Assembly: GCF_000333035.1 (NCBI RefSeq)
Contig: NZ_BANU01000006.1
Location: forward strand, 1-64,000
DNA from: Gordonia sihwensis NBRC 108236
GTDB lineage: Bacteria; Actinomycetota; Actinomycetes; Mycobacteriales; Mycobacteriaceae
Reading direction: 5' to 3'
Length of the DNA: 64,000 bases
The notes under the pieces were generated by a model, which saw only the letters and a program-made list of their open reading frames with translations, did no database searches and was not told the DNA's origin. A program made the position numbers and the translations under genes. Positions 1 through 9,900 of this stretch are shown one piece after another (within the stretch, counting starts at the first letter, position 1; each line of letters opens with the position of its first letter).

Positions 1-307
1 CCTTCTCGTTGAATGGCTTGAAGGCTTTCGCGCAGCGGGAGAAGAGAGTCCTCGCTTGCACCGACGTGAACCGTGCCTCACCCTGAACCAGCCCGCTTGC
101 GACGAGCAGGTTGTGACCGTCTTCGTTCGGAACCGCGATCAACAGCGGGGACACTCGCGCAAGGGCCGCTTTCGCCAGCAACTCAAGCGCCAACGATGCC
201 CACAGCGCTCGTTCGTCGAAGTCGCGCGGTTCGTCGTCGTCCAGCGCATGGTTGATGAACAACTTGGCCTTGATCCAGAGAGCATCAGGGTTCCACGGAG
301 CTGTCAT
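1..307 (-). CDS. Partial conserved hypothetical protein, possibly HEPN-like
   Basis: The frame starts at ATG 307 and stays open to the window edge, giving about 102 residues of an N-terminus. It begins MTAPWNPDALWIKAK and contains a helix-rich stretch LWASLALELLAKAAL near residues 29-43. Alternating Glu/Leu/Lys-Ala helices of this kind occur in HEPN-type toxins and in the AbiV-like and DUF5677-like groups, so a HEPN fold is a guess. The start overlaps the stop of the TauD-like gene by four bases (ATGA), so the two are translationally coupled. No catalytic motif is visible because the C-terminus lies outside the window. Confidence 0.6.
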   Translation of the reverse strand, partial: MTAPWNPDALWIKAKLFINHALDDDEPRDFDERALWASLALELLAKAALARVSPLLIAVPNEDGHNLLVASGLVQGEARFTSVQARTLFSRCAKAFKPFNEK

Positions 308-966
308 TCGCCTCTCCCAAATCTGAACGCGACCCGGCGCAGGACACGATCTTCGTCATCCGGTGACACCTGGGCACGAGCATGCAAGGTGATCCGGTTG
401 TCGATCAGAAGCACCTCCCGATTTGAATCCCATGTGTGGGCATGGGCGTCATTCAGCACTTCCTCGAAGAAGGCCGCGAGTCGCCGTGCTCGTTGGTCGC
501 AGGGCTTCATACATCCAGGGTCGTACCGGATTTGGCCGTGGCTCGCGGCGACTGCGTGGATCCTCCGGCGGCCGGACGACATCAGGAACACGCCGTGCCG
601 CAGTGCGGACCAGGGAACTGCCCGACTGAGTCGCGCTGTGGTGTTGGCGGCTGTCCAGAGGCGGGTGGCAGTCCGGTTGGGTGTTTGGGCCTGGAGTGCC
701 ACGATCTCCGGGGGCAGAGGTAGATGCGCCCCGTCGGTGTGGAGTGGCTGAGCTCCCAGTCCGTACTGGACGCTGAGCGACCTGGGGTGCGCCTTGCGCG
801 CTGGCACGGGGTACAGCTCGGACACGGGCTCGTCGCCGAGTCGGGCAGGAACCTCGTGCCAACCCAGCGAGCGCGCAACCTGCCTCAGTTCCTGCAGGTC
901 TGCCCTCGCTGTGACCCATCCATTCACCGCGGCCTCGGCAGCCAACTCATTCAGCGCCAGGCTCAT
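304..966 (-). CDS. TauD/TfdA-like Fe(II)/2-oxoglutarate dioxygenase
   Basis: This 220-residue protein shows the jelly-roll dioxygenase facial triad: LHTDGAHL (His76, Asp78) and a distal His in ITLHARAQV (about residue 195). RVAFR near the C-terminus supplies a candidate 2-oxoglutarate-binding Arg. TauD relatives are usually about 280 residues, so this is a compact member. The family hydroxylates small molecules; the substrate cannot be read from sequence. The start overlaps the stop of an upstream methyltransferase-like remnant, and its own stop overlaps the next gene, so it belonged to a small operon. That operon now lies downstream of a type III restriction cassette, which suggests, without proving it, a role in defence or nucleic-acid modification. 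Confidence 0.75.
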   Translation of the reverse strand: MSLALNELAAEAAVNGWVTARADLQELRQVARSLGWHEVPARLGDEPVSELYPVPARKAHPRSLSVQYGLGAQPLHTDGAHLPLPPEIVALQAQTPNRTATRLWTAANTTARLSRAVPWSALRHGVFLMSSGRRRIHAVAASHGQIRYDPGCMKPCDQRARRLAAFFEEVLNDAHAHTWDSNREVLLIDNRITLHARAQVSPDDEDRVLRRVAFRFGRGE

Positions 967-1171
967 CCCCTTGCCCTGACTTTCGGGGGTATCGGAAGAT
1001 GGTCGAGGGAGGTCAGTTCGACGTATGAGGTGGAGAGGACCCGTTTTCGTTCGTCTGTACTCCCATCGGTGGTCTTCCCGCCGAATGCACGATCGGCGAT
1101 GGTGTCGAGGAGTCGTGGGCCTCGCGGAGCGCGTCCGGTATATCCGAATACTGGTAGTGCTGCTTCAACAT
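963..1171 (-). pseudogene. C-terminal remnant of a probable DNA methyltransferase, frameshifted
   Basis: From ATG 1171 one minus-strand frame reads ...IPDALREAHD. After a shift near 1112, another frame reads LDTIADRAFGGK, then DERKRVLSTSYVELTS, and stops at 963-965. An aLrkAH..LD...Y/FG...eR...lf..Y..Lt pattern is typical of the tail of large class I N6-adenine methyltransferases (MmeI/Eco57I-like). The body of the gene is missing; its 5' side is replaced by the end of the res gene. The stop overlaps the TauD-like start (ATGA), so it was probably the upstream member of that operon. Assignment rests on about 60 residues and is tentative. Confidence 0.4.
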
Positions 1172-1274
1172 CACGCCGTTCTACTCGGCCCTTGCGTCGA
1201 TGGACAACCAGGCGTTGGTCAGCTTGCCATGCGGCCTCCTCACTTCGAGGAAATGAGAAGGCCGCTCATCTCGG

Positions 1275-4200
1275 CTACGTGGTCACGAGCTGCATCAACT
1301 CCGTGTAGTCCGTGACGACGTTGTATGTGATGTCCTGCCCGTTCTTCTTGTTGAGTGAGTTGAAGAACTCGCGGGCGCACTTGATCTTGGCCTCCTCGAT
1401 CCCTTTGAGCTGGAGGGTTGAGAGGGATCCCTTGGTCTCGGCGACGAAGTACACGTGCTTGACGCTGCCTTCGGTAAAGGCGATCGCCCAGTCGGGGTTG
1501 TAGTCGCCCACCGGGGTGGGGATGAAGAATCCCCGTGGCAGCTTCGCATAGACCGCGACCTCACTGCTGGTATCGAGCTCGGTGACGAAGTCGCGTTCGA
1601 TCTTGGAGTCCGTGATGACGTACTCGTAAACGTGCTTCTTCAGCTTTTCGCCGGCACGGGCGAAATCCTGCTTGGTCTGATTCTCGGTGAAGATCGCCGA
1701 GTCGAACCGGTCTTCCAAGGCGTCGTAGGTCAGGTGGTCGACGATCGCAGTGGCCTTCTGCTCGTTGATCAACCGGGCAGTCTCGGTGATGAACTGCTCC
1801 GGGTTGAGCCGGAACTTCGCGAACGTTGCTGGGGTGATCCCTCTGAGGATGGCTGCCACGGTGCGGCGGGTGAGCTTCGTCTTCTCTGTGATCTCACCGA
1901 GAAGGTCGTACTTCACCTGTGAGCCGGCTGTCGCGGTCTCGACTTCGGTGCGTGTGTCCGAGACCGTGAACCCGGTACCTTTGGCCAGGTCGTCGGCCTC
2001 GAGGGCGCCGCGTTGTGCACCTTCGTGGATGACGTACTGCATCGCGGCGACGTTGAGGTGCGTGTCGAGCGACTGGATGCACTTGCGTATCAGCTCATTC
2101 GAGTCGAACTCGACCTGATAGACGGCCTTGTGATTGATCCGGTTCCAGAGTGCCTGGAATTCTTTTCTGGCGAAGTTGGCCTCGTTGAGGGGAATCTTCT
2201 TCGGCTTGCGGTCGTCGGCCGGGACCGGGACGTCGAGGTAGAGCATGTCCACGAGTGGCCAAACGGAGTCGATGACAGGCTGGAGCGCCTTAGAGGTCGG
2301 CGGCGCGAGGGCGCCGGCAGCCTTGTCGTCCTTGTACTTGGTGGTGACGAGTCCGTCTTCGTCGACGTAGCCGTTCTGCACCAGATGGAAGTAGATCGTG
2401 GTGGCGAGCTTCTCCTCCACCACGGACTCACCCGACTGGGTCAGGATCGTCTTGCCGGTGAAGAACGACACGCTCGCCTTGCGGGGACGGACAGTAAGCG
2501 ATTCGGCGATCTCCTTCTGAAGCCCGGTGACGAAGTCCGTGTAGGACTCGTCGGTGACGACGGTGAGTTCGTTGATGTCGTGCACGGTGACCGGGTTGTC
2601 CATTCGCTCGCCGTGCTGGTCGACCGCCAGGCGCAGTCCGCGGCCGATCTCCTGACGGCGCGAGATCGTGTTGTCGCTCTTCTTGAGCATCCCCATCACG
2701 AACACGTTGGGGTTGTCCCAGCCTTCACGCAGTGCGGAGTGGGAGAAGATGAACCGAACCGGCTCGTCGAACGACAGCAGGCGTTCCTTCTTCTTCAGAA
2801 TCAGGTCGTAGGCGACGGTGTCGGTGGACTGACCCTTGTCGTCGCCCCGGCCGCTGACCTTGCCGTCGATCTGACGCTTGGTCTTCTTGTCGATGGAGAA
2901 GTAGCCCTCGTGCACCGCGCGGACGTCGTCACGCCGCAGATATACCTGGTGTGCGGCGGTAGATTCGTCGAGTGCGAGTTCGCCGAGTACCTCGTCGCGG
3001 ATTGTCTCGTACTCTTCCTCGAACCAGCGTGCGTAGTCGCCGAGGGTGTCCTCGCGGTCGTAGTTGCGATACTTCGCGACTTCGTCGATGAAGAACAGCG
3101 AGAGCACCTTGATGCCCCGGCCGAACAGCTCGCGCTCTTTGTCGAAGTGCGCGCGGACAACCTCACGAATCTGGATGCGCCGCTTCGCTTCCTCGGTCAC
3201 GTCCTGGGTGACCTGGCCGGCCATGACGATATCGCCGTTGCTCAGTTCGATGACGTCACGGTTCGCGTCGATGTCGGTGATGAACAGACCCTTGTAGGCC
3301 TCGATACCGTTGGAGAGGTCGTGCAGGTTGGCGCCGACATCGATGCGCTTGATCTGACGTGTGATCGGTCCCCCCTTGGTCTGCACCTCCAGCTCGACGC
3401 GCGCACGAGGCTTGGCTCCCTTGGCGATCTCGATCGCATCGAGATACAGGTACGCGGTCGAGCCGGCCAACCCCTTGACGGTGATTCCACGGACCGCGAT
3501 CTTCTTGACCAACTTCTGGTTGTACGCGTCCACGGCATCGAGCCGATGCACTTTCGTGTGCTCGACCTTGTGAGTGGCCGAATAGCGCAGCATCATCAGC
3601 GCGTTGAACCGTGAGAGCGCCTCCAACGACTTTGCGGCACCGACCTTCTGCGGCTCGTCGATGATGACGATTGGACGGTTTGCGCTGATCACATCGATGG
3701 GCCGGCGGGACTGGAAGTCGTCGAGCACGTCGTAGATGCGGCGGTTGTCCTTGCCGGTGGCGTTGAACGCCTGGATGTTGATGATCATCACCTGCACGCC
3801 GGCATCGGAGCTGAATCGCTCGATCTCGTGCAGCTGCGCCGAGTTGTAGATGAACGAGCGCGGCTTTGTACCGTAGATCTGCTGGAAGTGGTCGGCGGTC
3901 ACGTCGAACGACTTCTGCACGCCCTCGCGGATCGCAATCGACGGCACGACGATGATGTACTTCGACCAGCCGTACCGCTTGTGCAGCTCCATGATCGTCT
4001 TGATGTAGACGTAGGTCTTACCGGTACCGGTCTCCATCTCGACATCGAGATTCGGCACCCCCGGCGCGGCCTTGCTGTCCGCCACCTTGGCTGACAGCGG
4101 AAGGTTCCGGAATCGCTGCACCTTGTGCACGCTCTCCAGCAGCTGGGCGCCGCTGAGGGCGATCTCGGCGTTGCGGAGACCGGAATCCGGTGCCGAGTTC

Positions 4201-4352
4201 GCCTCGAACAGTGAGGGATTCGAGACCGGATTCGCCTTGCCGGGGTCGATTCGGTAGGAGATGCCGTCGTGCTTGGGCTGCCCGGCGAACACCTCGACCA
4301 CCGAGTCGACGGCGTCGGTCTGGTACTGCTGGACCTTGAACTGAAGCTTCAT
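1275..4352 (-). CDS. res: Type III restriction enzyme Res subunit (helicase-nuclease)
   Basis: This 1025-residue protein is the motor and nuclease subunit of a type III restriction system. It has an SF2 Walker A motif ETGTGKT (107-113), a DEAD-like box IIDEPQ (about 225-235), and motif VI with QEIGRGLRLA. At the C-terminus NPDWAIAF...FVAETKG is a PD-(D/E)xK nuclease site. Res proteins complex with Mod, translocate or slide on DNA from unmethylated sites, and cut when two complexes meet. The length matches the family (about 900-1050 residues). The gene begins 4 bases after the mod stop and is the last gene of the cassette. The frame is intact with all motifs present, so it looks active. Confidence 0.93.
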   Translation of the reverse strand: MKLQFKVQQYQTDAVDSVVEVFAGQPKHDGISYRIDPGKANPVSNPSLFEANSAPDSGLRNAEIALSGAQLLESVHKVQRFRNLPLSAKVADSKAAPGVPNLDVEMETGTGKTYVYIKTIMELHKRYGWSKYIIVVPSIAIREGVQKSFDVTADHFQQIYGTKPRSFIYNSAQLHEIERFSSDAGVQVMIINIQAFNATGKDNRRIYDVLDDFQSRRPIDVISANRPIVIIDEPQKVGAAKSLEALSRFNALMMLRYSATHKVEHTKVHRLDAVDAYNQKLVKKIAVRGITVKGLAGSTAYLYLDAIEIAKGAKPRARVELEVQTKGGPITRQIKRIDVGANLHDLSNGIEAYKGLFITDIDANRDVIELSNGDIVMAGQVTQDVTEEAKRRIQIREVVRAHFDKERELFGRGIKVLSLFFIDEVAKYRNYDREDTLGDYARWFEEEYETIRDEVLGELALDESTAAHQVYLRRDDVRAVHEGYFSIDKKTKRQIDGKVSGRGDDKGQSTDTVAYDLILKKKERLLSFDEPVRFIFSHSALREGWDNPNVFVMGMLKKSDNTISRRQEIGRGLRLAVDQHGERMDNPVTVHDINELTVVTDESYTDFVTGLQKEIAESLTVRPRKASVSFFTGKTILTQSGESVVEEKLATTIYFHLVQNGYVDEDGLVTTKYKDDKAAGALAPPTSKALQPVIDSVWPLVDMLYLDVPVPADDRKPKKIPLNEANFARKEFQALWNRINHKAVYQVEFDSNELIRKCIQSLDTHLNVAAMQYVIHEGAQRGALEADDLAKGTGFTVSDTRTEVETATAGSQVKYDLLGEITEKTKLTRRTVAAILRGITPATFAKFRLNPEQFITETARLINEQKATAIVDHLTYDALEDRFDSAIFTENQTKQDFARAGEKLKKHVYEYVITDSKIERDFVTELDTSSEVAVYAKLPRGFFIPTPVGDYNPDWAIAFTEGSVKHVYFVAETKGSLSTLQLKGIEEAKIKCAREFFNSLNKKNGQDITYNVVTDYTELMQLVTT

Positions 4353-4356
4353 CCGA

Positions 4357-6279
4357 TCAGATTGCCTTCACGTCCGTGGCCGGCGAGACCTCACGGAACA
4401 CTTGCTCCGCGTTGATCCGGGCGTCGTCCGAGGAGAAACCGGAATCCCGGAACACTGCCCGCAGAGGCTCACGCTTGGCGATGACGCGAACGGCCTCGGC
4501 GCTGACCTCCGAGTCGAAGCACGCGATCAGCGCACCGTCCTCGACCACGAAGACCTCGTGCCCGTCGATCTGCTCGATAGCGATTTCCATGGTGAGTTCG
4601 AGGCCCCAGTCGAGCATCACTTGGAACAGCAGGTCTTCGCCCGATCGTCCCTGCTTCACACTGCCTTCCAGTTCCGACAGCGACAGCTGATCGGTTTCAT
4701 CTGGCGAACGCAGCACATCGGTCATGTTGGTCGTGTCTACCCTCAGCGCACGGAATCCGACGTCGTAACCATTAGCAGCCAGGCCGGCGTCCTCGATAGT
4801 CTTCTTTCCGGCGCGTCGAACACGTTCCCGGCTCAAGTCAGCAATCGTTCGGTAGCCAGCCTGGCCAGCTGGCGATGTTTCAGGTAACTCCTCATCGAGC
4901 TGAATCAAAATGAACTGGCGCTGTTTCCCGTCGGCAGCAGACGTCTCAAGTACTGCCTGCGCGGTCGTCCCGGAACCCGAGAAGAGATCAACAACCACTC
5001 CGCCATCTGGAGCGCCGAGGAGACAGATCTCTCGCATGAGGGCCACCGGCTTCGGGTAGCTCATGAAATCGCCTTCTAGTAGGGCCTTTGTCTCCTGCGT
5101 GCCGTTTTGATTATCGAAGCCCTTGGCGTCCCAGACGGTCTTGAACTTCCGTTGCCGCTCCGCCCCTTCACGAAAGAGCGCGTCCTTTACAAAGATGTCG
5201 AACTCGTTTCGTCGCTCGATCCACCTGGCAACCAAGAGGTGCGTCATCTTTGAGCATCGATCCTTGCCCCACGCCCATCGACCATCAGTTCCATCGGCCT
5301 TTCGTGGAAGAACCTGTGACCAACCCGTTTGCGGCTCAAGCGAGATCGTCTCACCGTCTGGCGAGACAAAGAATGGAAAGTACATCTCCGGTCGATCACT
5401 CCGCTTGGATGCGGTACCTCGCTGGCGAAGGCCAAGTAGTCGGTACGGTCCTAGCTCTGGATCGTTCATCTTGAACTCGCCACGTTGTTCGTCCTCAAGC
5501 GGACGACCCCCGACGACTGCCGCTGAGCGGTCGCGCGCGTATACCAACAACGTGTCGTGGACTCCAGCAAGGAAGGAATCCGACTGCCGGCCTCGGGGAC
5601 TAGCTACAACGATTGCCTCGGCGACGAAGTTGCGCTCCCCGAAGATTTCATCACAGATCTTTCGCAGATTATGCGTCTCGTGGCTATCGATGCTCGCGAC
5701 AAAGAGTCCATCGGGGCTCAGTAGGGCACGCGCCAACTTCAGACGCGGATACACCATGCTTAGCCAGTCGGAATGAAAACGGCCGTTGGATTCGAGGTTT
5801 GCCACGAGTCGAACACCCTCTGCATCGAGTTGGCTGGACCTGAGCAGGTACTCCGACGTCGACTCGGCGAAGTCGTCCGCGTAGACGAAGTCGTTGCCCG
5901 TGTTGTATGGCGGGTCGATATAGATCAGCTTGACCTTGCCCAGGTAGGACTCCTGGAGCAGCTTCAGTGCGTCGAGGTTGTCGCCCTCGATGAACAGGTT
6001 CTTGGTGGTGTCGAAGTCGACGGATTCCTCGCGGACGGGTCGGAGGGTCTTGGCGATGGGAGCATTGGCGACGAATGCGGCGGCGCGTTTGCCGGGCCAG
6101 TCGAGCTGGTAACGCTCCTGCTGCCCCTCGACGACGTGGTCGCTCAACTCCTGACGCAGCAGGTCGAAGTCGATTGCCCGCTTCGGGTTACCCGCGGCGT
6201 CGAGGGTCTCGGTGACGACTCCGGGGAACAGTGCGGCGAGCTTGTCGATGTTGCCGTCGGTCAGGTCGGGGGAGGTCAT
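4357..6279 (-). CDS. mod: Type III site-specific DNA-methyltransferase Mod
   Basis: This N6-adenine methyltransferase recognises DNA and modifies one strand. IYIDPPYNTGND (catalytic DPPY) precedes VVDLFSGSGTTAQAVLE (AdoMet-binding FxGxG), the beta-class order typical of type III Mod proteins. The region between them holds the target-recognition domain. ATG 6279 is preferred because GGAGA lies about 10 bases upstream; an in-frame GTG at 6294 would add five residues. It follows the DUF4391 gene by about 30 bases and abuts res. Base composition in the central region (about 4800-5700) is lower in GC than the flanks, consistent with a horizontally exchanged recognition domain. The recognition sequence cannot be inferred. 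Confidence 0.92.
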   Translation of the reverse strand: MTSPDLTDGNIDKLAALFPGVVTETLDAAGNPKRAIDFDLLRQELSDHVVEGQQERYQLDWPGKRAAAFVANAPIAKTLRPVREESVDFDTTKNLFIEGDNLDALKLLQESYLGKVKLIYIDPPYNTGNDFVYADDFAESTSEYLLRSSQLDAEGVRLVANLESNGRFHSDWLSMVYPRLKLARALLSPDGLFVASIDSHETHNLRKICDEIFGERNFVAEAIVVASPRGRQSDSFLAGVHDTLLVYARDRSAAVVGGRPLEDEQRGEFKMNDPELGPYRLLGLRQRGTASKRSDRPEMYFPFFVSPDGETISLEPQTGWSQVLPRKADGTDGRWAWGKDRCSKMTHLLVARWIERRNEFDIFVKDALFREGAERQRKFKTVWDAKGFDNQNGTQETKALLEGDFMSYPKPVALMREICLLGAPDGGVVVDLFSGSGTTAQAVLETSAADGKQRQFILIQLDEELPETSPAGQAGYRTIADLSRERVRRAGKKTIEDAGLAANGYDVGFRALRVDTTNMTDVLRSPDETDQLSLSELEGSVKQGRSGEDLLFQVMLDWGLELTMEIAIEQIDGHEVFVVEDGALIACFDSEVSAEAVRVIAKREPLRAVFRDSGFSSDDARINAEQVFREVSPATDVKAI

Positions 6280-6311
6280 GCGCAGTTTCTCCACTGGTCA
6301 GTTCTGCCTCT

Positions 6312-6977
6312 TCATCTCAATGAGTCCAATGTTGCTTGCTTTGTCTTCAAGGTCCGCCGCAGCTCGATCTTGCGGTTGAGTTGCGGCTCTGTGCGGAGCT
6401 TGCGCTCCAGTGCCGCGATCTCGCGTTCGAGCTTGCGCACCGTCTCCAGTCTGGCTGCGACCTCTGACACGTTTTCACCCGGTCGCGCCGCCACCGGTGT
6501 CAGCGGGTCGAGTAGGGCGGTGTACAGCGCGGGCAAGGCGATCGCGGTGGGCAGCGGTTGCCGACGCGTATTGGCGGGCAGCCAGCCGGTCGAGTAGTAG
6601 GCGCTCAGTCGTGGCGCGCCGGAGCTGAGTTGCTTGTGCGCTGCCGCCATCCGAACAAGCTCGACATCGCCCTGGCTGCGGCTGATCTCGAAGACGATCG
6701 GGGACGGGATGGCCTTGTCGATCGCGTTCAACACCGGATCGGAGACGTCGGCGCCTTTTGCCTCGATTCGGAACACCTGGATCTCCGGGACGGCGTCAGT
6801 ACCAGGCAGGTGGATGGTGGCCTCGGCGAGTTTGTACGCCCAGGTGATACGCCTCACCTCGGAGACGAATTTCTCTCGCACCGCGGTCTGGACGTTGCCG
6901 TGCTCGTAGACCTTCTCCTTCGACACCCGGGCACCGAACTCGGCTGTTGCCGGCCACCGATACAGCAGATCACTCAT
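6312..6977 (-). CDS. DUF4391 domain protein of the type III cassette
   Basis: The 221-residue protein starts MSDLLYRWPATAEF at ATG 6977, overlapping the helicase stop by 8 bases. An in-frame start further upstream would only translate helicase-gene DNA. Its N-terminal half (KEKVYEHGNVQTAVREKF) and the run of paired strands match DUF4391, a family of unknown function that recurs beside restriction-modification and helicase genes. The C-terminal 60 residues (about 160-221) form a charged coiled coil rich in Glu/Arg/Lys, probably a partner-binding region. No nuclease or nucleotide-binding motif is seen. Position between the helicase and mod suggests a structural or coupling subunit; that role is inference. 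Confidence 0.8.
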   Translation of the reverse strand: MSDLLYRWPATAEFGARVSKEKVYEHGNVQTAVREKFVSEVRRITWAYKLAEATIHLPGTDAVPEIQVFRIEAKGADVSDPVLNAIDKAIPSPIVFEISRSQGDVELVRMAAAHKQLSSGAPRLSAYYSTGWLPANTRRQPLPTAIALPALYTALLDPLTPVAARPGENVSEVAARLETVRKLEREIAALERKLRTEPQLNRKIELRRTLKTKQATLDSLR

Positions 6978-9900
6978 CGGCCGCTGCGGTGGGGTCGACG
7001 ACGGCGATGAACGCGATGAGTTCGAAGTCGTCGAGGCCGGCGATGGTCTGGGTGAGGGCGGTGGTGCCACCGCCGGTGAACAGGCTGTCGATGTCGCGTT
7101 CCTCGGTGACCTCGATCATTGAGTGGATCGCGTCGGTGAGCAGTTCGGAGTACCGGCCCATGTTCACGCCCTCGCCGGTGGCCGCGTTGAAGATGCGGAC
7201 GACGTCGGTGACGGGCTGGTCGTGGGGACGGCAGCCCGAACGGATGAGGTCGAGCAGGTGCTTGGCCTCGGTGTGGTCGGCGATCACCTCGCCGTCGTCG
7301 TCGAGGTAGACGAGGTAGTGCGGGTGAAGCCGGTTGCCGCGGTTGATGTTCTCGTCGGCGTTCACGTTCCGCAGCGCGAAGATCACACCGGGCTTGAGTC
7401 CCTTGGCAGTGTCCGCAGGGACGACCGCGTGCAGGCCCTTCGGTGCGGCTGCGACGTCACCGTACTCCTTGACGTAGCCGAGCAGGTCCATGCGGAAGTC
7501 GTTGAGCCCCAGGTCGGTGATCGAGACACCGGTGCGGACGTCTTCGAGTTCGATGACCTCGTCCTGCAGCCTGCGGAGCTGCTGCTTGCGGAACGCGGCG
7601 TCGGAGTCTTCGAGGGTGAGGACGTTGTCGTCGGCGGTGCCGGCGAGGTCGGCGATCACCATCCGGTTCTCCACCCGCTCCTTGAGGTTGATGTACTCGT
7701 CGAGGGAGATGTCGGGCCAGAAGTTCACCAGCTGAATCCGGGAGTTCGTCGAGCCGATCCGGTCGATGCGGCCGAACCGTTGGACGATCCGCACCGGGTT
7801 CCAGTGGATGTCGTAGTTGATCAGGTAGTCGCAGTCCTGCAGGTTCTGGCCCTCGCTGATCACGTCGGTGCCGATCAGCACGTCGAGATCGCGGGTCTCC
7901 TTCGGCATGATCAGGTGCCGTTGCTTCGAGCGTGGCGAGAACATCGACATGATCTGCTGGAAGTCGAATCCGGTGCCCAGGGTCGTCTTCGCGCCGTGGC
8001 CGCTTCCGGTGATCATGGCCGTTTCCAGGCCCGCGGCGGTGAGGGCCGGCGCAAGTTCGCGATAGAGGTAGTTCGCGGTGTCGGCGAACGCGGAGAACAC
8101 CAGCACCTTACGGTTACCCGGGTTGATCGGCTGCGCGGCCTTGTCCTCGATGATCCGCGTGAGGGCCTGGAGTTTGAGGTCGCGGTCCGAGGTGACCTTG
8201 CGCATCTCGCCGAGGAGCGGGCCGAGGGTTTCGTGGTCGTTCCACAGGTCGCGTCGCCAGGAGTCGAGGTCGATGTCGTCGAGGTCGATCCTGATCTTGT
8301 CGCCGAAGGTGAGTGCCTCGACGTTCGCGTCGTCCTCGTCGTCCACGTCGAGGTCCAAGCCCGACACATCGGTGCCGAGGTCGACGGTGGCTCCGTTGTG
8401 GGAGTCGATCAGGCCGAGGGTGCGATCGACGGTGGCCTCGATCTTCGCCAGGGTCAGCCGGAACGCGTCGACCGAGCTCTCCAGACGTTTGAGGAGGTTG
8501 ACGGTCATGAGCTTCTTGAGGCCCTGCTCGCGGCCCTGCTGACCGAGGTTGGATCGTGCGTTGCCCGCGGTGACGTTGTAGAGGTCCTCGTACTTGCCGA
8601 TCCGGCTCGGGAACACGTACGCGAGCGGGGTGTAGACAGCCAGGGTGAGTGCCTGGAGCTGCTCGAAGATGTCGTTGAAGCCGGGCACGTCGGGGAGGTC
8701 GGTGAGCGGTTCACGGACCGATCGGGGAGGGAGCCGGTCGGGGAACGCGCCGATCTCGGTGGTGTCGTAGAACGCCTGAATGTGCTTGCGGGAGCGGGCG
8801 ATCGTGACCGCGTCGAGCAGTTCGAAGAAGTCGAAGTCGAGCATCTGGAGGATGCGATCGGAGGTGCGATCGTCCGGGTCGAGCTTGGACCACTCGTTGA
8901 AGACGGTCTGCGCGTCCTTGAAGACCTTCTCCACCGTGCTCGACAGGTTCAGGTGCCGGGACAGAGTCTCCGACTCACCCTCGTACGCGAGCTGAAGCTG
9001 GTTCCTCAGGTCGTTGAAACGGTTGTTGACCGGCGTCGCCGACAGCATCAGCACCTTGGTCTTCACGCCCTCGCGGATGACCTTCCGCATCAGGCGCTGG
9101 TAGCGGGACTCCTTCTCCTCGGCGTAGTCGGCGTTGCGGAAGTTGTGGGACTCGTCGATGACGACCAGGTCGTAGTTGCCCCAGTTGATCCGATCGAGCC
9201 GCAGTCCCAGCGATTCCCCTCGGGTGCGGGACAGGTCGGTGTGGGCGAGCACGTCGTAGTTGAAGCGGTCGCCGGCGAAGATGTTGGTGGTCAGGTTCGC
9301 GTTGTAGTTCGTCCAGTTCTCCGCGAGCTTCTTCGGGCAGAGCACGAGTACCGACTTGTTGCGCAACTCGTAGTACTTGATCACCGCCAATGCGGTGAAC
9401 GTCTTACCGAGGCCGACGCTGTCGGCAAGGATGCAGCCGTTGTAGGTCTCGAGCTTGTTGATGATCCCCGTCGCGGCGTCCCGCTGGAAGTTGTAGAGGC
9501 TCTGCCAGACGGTGGTGTCCTGGTAGCCGGTGCGGTCGTTCGGCAGGACGTCCTCGTTGATGTCGTCGAGGAACTCAGCGAACAGGGTGTGCAGGATCAG
9601 GAAGTAGATGCGGGCCGGGGAGTTCTCGGCGTACACACTCGCGATGTGGTCGTGGACCGCCTGCGTGACGTCGTCGAGCTGGTCCGGGTTGTTCCAGATC
9701 TGGTCGAAGATGGCGAGGAACTGCCGAGTCTCGGCGGCGCCCTCGGACTTGGTGACCATGTTCGAGACCGCCGGCCCCCGCTCGTAGCCGAGGTCGGTGG
9801 TCGTGAATCCCTGGATCGGGAAGTAGACGGCCGTCTCGTCAACCGCGGCGAGCGGCTGCATCGGGCTCCCGGTGGCGTTCGACCGGAACGTCACCTTCCT

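Noticed and set aside
2013-3614. 533-codon plus-strand frame opposite res
   Set aside because: Low-complexity Val/Asp/Leu composition and no start signal; res is complete on the other strand.
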